The position numbers were made by a program, and so were the translations under genes. Below are positions 6,038 through 6,644 of a stretch of DNA of 6,644 nt, piece after piece. How positions within the stretch are numbered: the stretch's first letter is position 1; every line of letters begins with the position of its first letter. The notes below the pieces were generated by a model that saw nothing but the letters and a program-made list of their open reading frames with translations, searched no databases and had not been told where the DNA came from. Source of the DNA: Ruminococcus sp. AF41-9 (lineage in GTDB: Bacteria; Bacillota; Clostridia; Lachnospirales; Lachnospiraceae); NCBI RefSeq assembly GCF_003477525.1, contig NZ_QUDO01000097.1, forward strand, positions 1 through 6,644, in the 5' to 3' direction.

Positions 6038-6490
6038 ATGAAAGTATCAGTCATTCGTTCTTCTTTGGATGGGGAGGATGAAATAATATTCAGGTGTCAT
6101 ACCTTATCAGATGACATGGACAGATTAATACATAGATTACGATATGGTGAAATAAAGTTTACCGGATATGATGAGCATGGAATCAGTACCATTGTAGCAT
6201 CAGATATCTATTATTTTGAGACAGTCGATAACAAAGTATTCGCATATTGCAAGCAAAGCGTTTATGAGGTTAAGGAAAGACTATATCAGTTAGAAGAAGT
6301 GATAGAAGAACTTCCATTTATGAGGATTTCAAAGTCCATGATTGTAAATATTGAAAAAATCCTGCATATTTCGCCTGCACTCGGTGGCAGATTTGAGGCA
6401 GTGCTGGAAAATGATGAGAAAGTAATTATTTCAAGGCTGTATGTACCAATTTTGAATAACTGCGCGTCGCATTCTCGTTACTTCCAGTGA
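6038..6490 (+). CDS. LytTR-domain transcriptional regulator, C-terminus altered by IS insertion
   Basis: This is a 150-residue single-protein regulator of the small LytTR type, with no receiver domain. Residues about 1-45 form a variable N-terminal part, and about 50-140 form the LytTR DNA-binding domain. Family marks are IYYFETVDNKVFAY, YQLEEVIEEL, FMRISKSMIVNI and VIISRLYVPIL. Relatives usually end soon after the last motif with a Lys/Leu-rich tail. Here the last nine or so residues (CASHSRYFQ) are encoded by the hairpin of the adjacent IS end and look foreign, so only a few native residues are lost. DNA binding may survive. GGAG lies 7 bases before the ATG. Such genes are often paired with a DUF3021 membrane-protein gene downstream; if one existed it is now beyond the IS. 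Confidence 0.84.
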   Translation: MKVSVIRSSLDGEDEIIFRCHTLSDDMDRLIHRLRYGEIKFTGYDEHGISTIVASDIYYFETVDNKVFAYCKQSVYEVKERLYQLEEVIEELPFMRISKSMIVNIEKILHISPALGGRFEAVLENDEKVIISRLYVPILNNCASHSRYFQ

Positions 6491-6514
6491 TGAGTTAGAC
6501 GCGCAAATTTTTTT
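6461..6514 (+). terminator. Long hairpin plus T-run: IS left-end structure and probable terminator
   Basis: TGCGCGTC (6461-6468) pairs perfectly with GACGCGCA (6498-6505). Inside it CTCGTTACT (6474-6482) pairs with AGTGATGAG (6486-6494) with two G-U pairs around a TCC loop. Seven T residues follow at 6508-6514. It should stop transcription coming from the LytTR side. It also suits the subterminal hairpin of an IS200/IS605 left end, where it would shield tnpA from outside transcripts. The stop codon of the LytTR frame (6488-6490) lies within its 3' arm. Confidence 0.75.
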
Positions 6515-6525
6515 ACAAAACAACA

Positions 6526-6537
6526 GAACAAATGTTT
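6526..6537. promoter_or_regulatory. LexA (SOS) box candidate overlapping the tnpA -35
   Basis: GAAC-AAAT-GTTT agrees with the Gram-positive LexA consensus GAAC-RNRY-GTTY at every specified position; only the flanking C found in Bacillus sites is an A here. Its right half overlaps the -35 box of the promoter at 6535-6563, the expected place for repression. A 12-base match of this degeneracy can occur by chance, so the position is the stronger argument. Confidence 0.5.
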
Positions 6538-6563
6538 ACATAAACCAATACATATGGTATAAT
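6535..6563 (+). promoter_or_regulatory. tnpA promoter
   Basis: TTTACA (6535-6540), a 17-base spacer and TATAAT (6558-6563) form a near-consensus promoter on the plus strand. The predicted start is at about 6570, which coincides with the ATG of tnpA, so the transcript would be nearly leaderless. Confidence 0.7.
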
Positions 6564-6569
6564 ATTTAT

Positions 6570-6644
6570 ATGGAAAAAGATATATTTAATATAGATAAAA
6601 ACAAACTTTCATATGGTAGGGGATATGTCTATTCCTTGCAGTAT
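6570..6644 (+). CDS. tnpA: IS200/IS605-family transposase TnpA (Y1 HUH), N-terminus only
   Basis: Twenty-five codons are present before the window ends: an acidic/lysine start MEKDIFNIDKNKL followed by SYGRGYVYSLQY. The last part resembles the entry to the first beta-strand of IS605-type TnpA proteins, which normally continues into HLVW(C/V)(T/P)KYR and later the HUH metal-binding motif and catalytic tyrosine, none of which is within the window. TnpA cuts and joins single-stranded ends by recognising the subterminal hairpins. There is no Shine-Dalgarno sequence before ATG 6570 and no later in-frame ATG in view. Identification rests on a short stretch but is supported by the structured left end. 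Confidence 0.66.
   Translation, partial: MEKDIFNIDKNKLSYGRGYVYSLQY

Larger units (their letters stand above)
6461..6644 (+). mobile_element. Left end of a second IS200/IS605-type element, partial
   Basis: The element starts at or a few bases before the 6461 hairpin and contains the hairpin, a tnpA promoter and the first codons of tnpA, continuing past the window. Evidence is the tnpA N-terminus, the strong structured left end and the foreign C-terminal codons of the LytTR gene at exactly this point. No inverted terminal repeat is seen, as expected for the family. The target site would be the bases just before the hairpin (about 6452-6460), but the precise cleavage site cannot be fixed without the other end. 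Confidence 0.66.

Noticed and set aside
1..6644. CRISPR array, tRNA or rRNA
   Set aside because: I see no regularly spaced repeats, no tRNA cloverleaf and no rRNA-like stretch.

Overview
The window looks like accessory DNA from a low-GC Gram-positive gut anaerobe, most likely a Lachnospiraceae-type Clostridia. The evidence is AT-rich codon use, strong GGAGG-like ribosome sites, genes packed on one strand, and families such as LanFEG, the DUF998 membrane family, a small CxxC zinc-ribbon protein and LytTR that are common there. All assigned genes lie on the plus strand.

Layout: (1) Positions 1 to about 211 hold the right end of an IS200/IS605-type (TnpB) element. It is a run of small hairpins ending in the stem CACGCGAC-TTCA-GTCGTGTG, consistent with an omega/reRNA scaffold. 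(2) It abuts directly the C-terminal part of a GNAT acetyltransferase gene with no N-terminal half (about 212-481). (3) Positions 569-4771 carry an orphan lantibiotic-immunity module: a LanF-type ATPase, LanE- and LanG-type permeases, an OmpR-family response regulator and a sensor kinase. No lantibiotic precursor or LanB/C/M enzyme is seen, so this looks like a stand-alone resistance system sensing peptides made by others. The transporter and regulator genes are intact. The kinase is broken by two frameshifts, at about 4376 and about 4672-4682. (4) Positions 4775-5581 hold a TetR-family C-terminal fragment with no DNA-binding half, then a DUF998 membrane-protein gene that has lost its first segment and its frame. 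(5) Positions 5600-5650 hold a consensus promoter with two near-identical dyads (AGTTACC-N4-GGTAACT type), one in the -35/-10 spacer and one over the predicted transcription start. It reads into a 71-residue CxxC/CxxC protein and perhaps on into a LytTR regulator. (6) The LytTR gene runs at its 3' end into a long hairpin that appears to be the left end of a second IS200/IS605 element. That element's tnpA starts near 6570, behind a consensus promoter carrying a LexA-type box.

The segment is therefore bracketed by two same-strand IS200/IS605-type elements, and the genes at both edges look truncated by them. Inside, regulatory and sensor genes are decaying while the efflux transporter and response regulator are kept. 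I see no clear wholly new system. The items most worth following up are the IS-guide/target junction, the SOS-box-tnpA promoter, the double-operator promoter and the possible kinase-less immunity operon.
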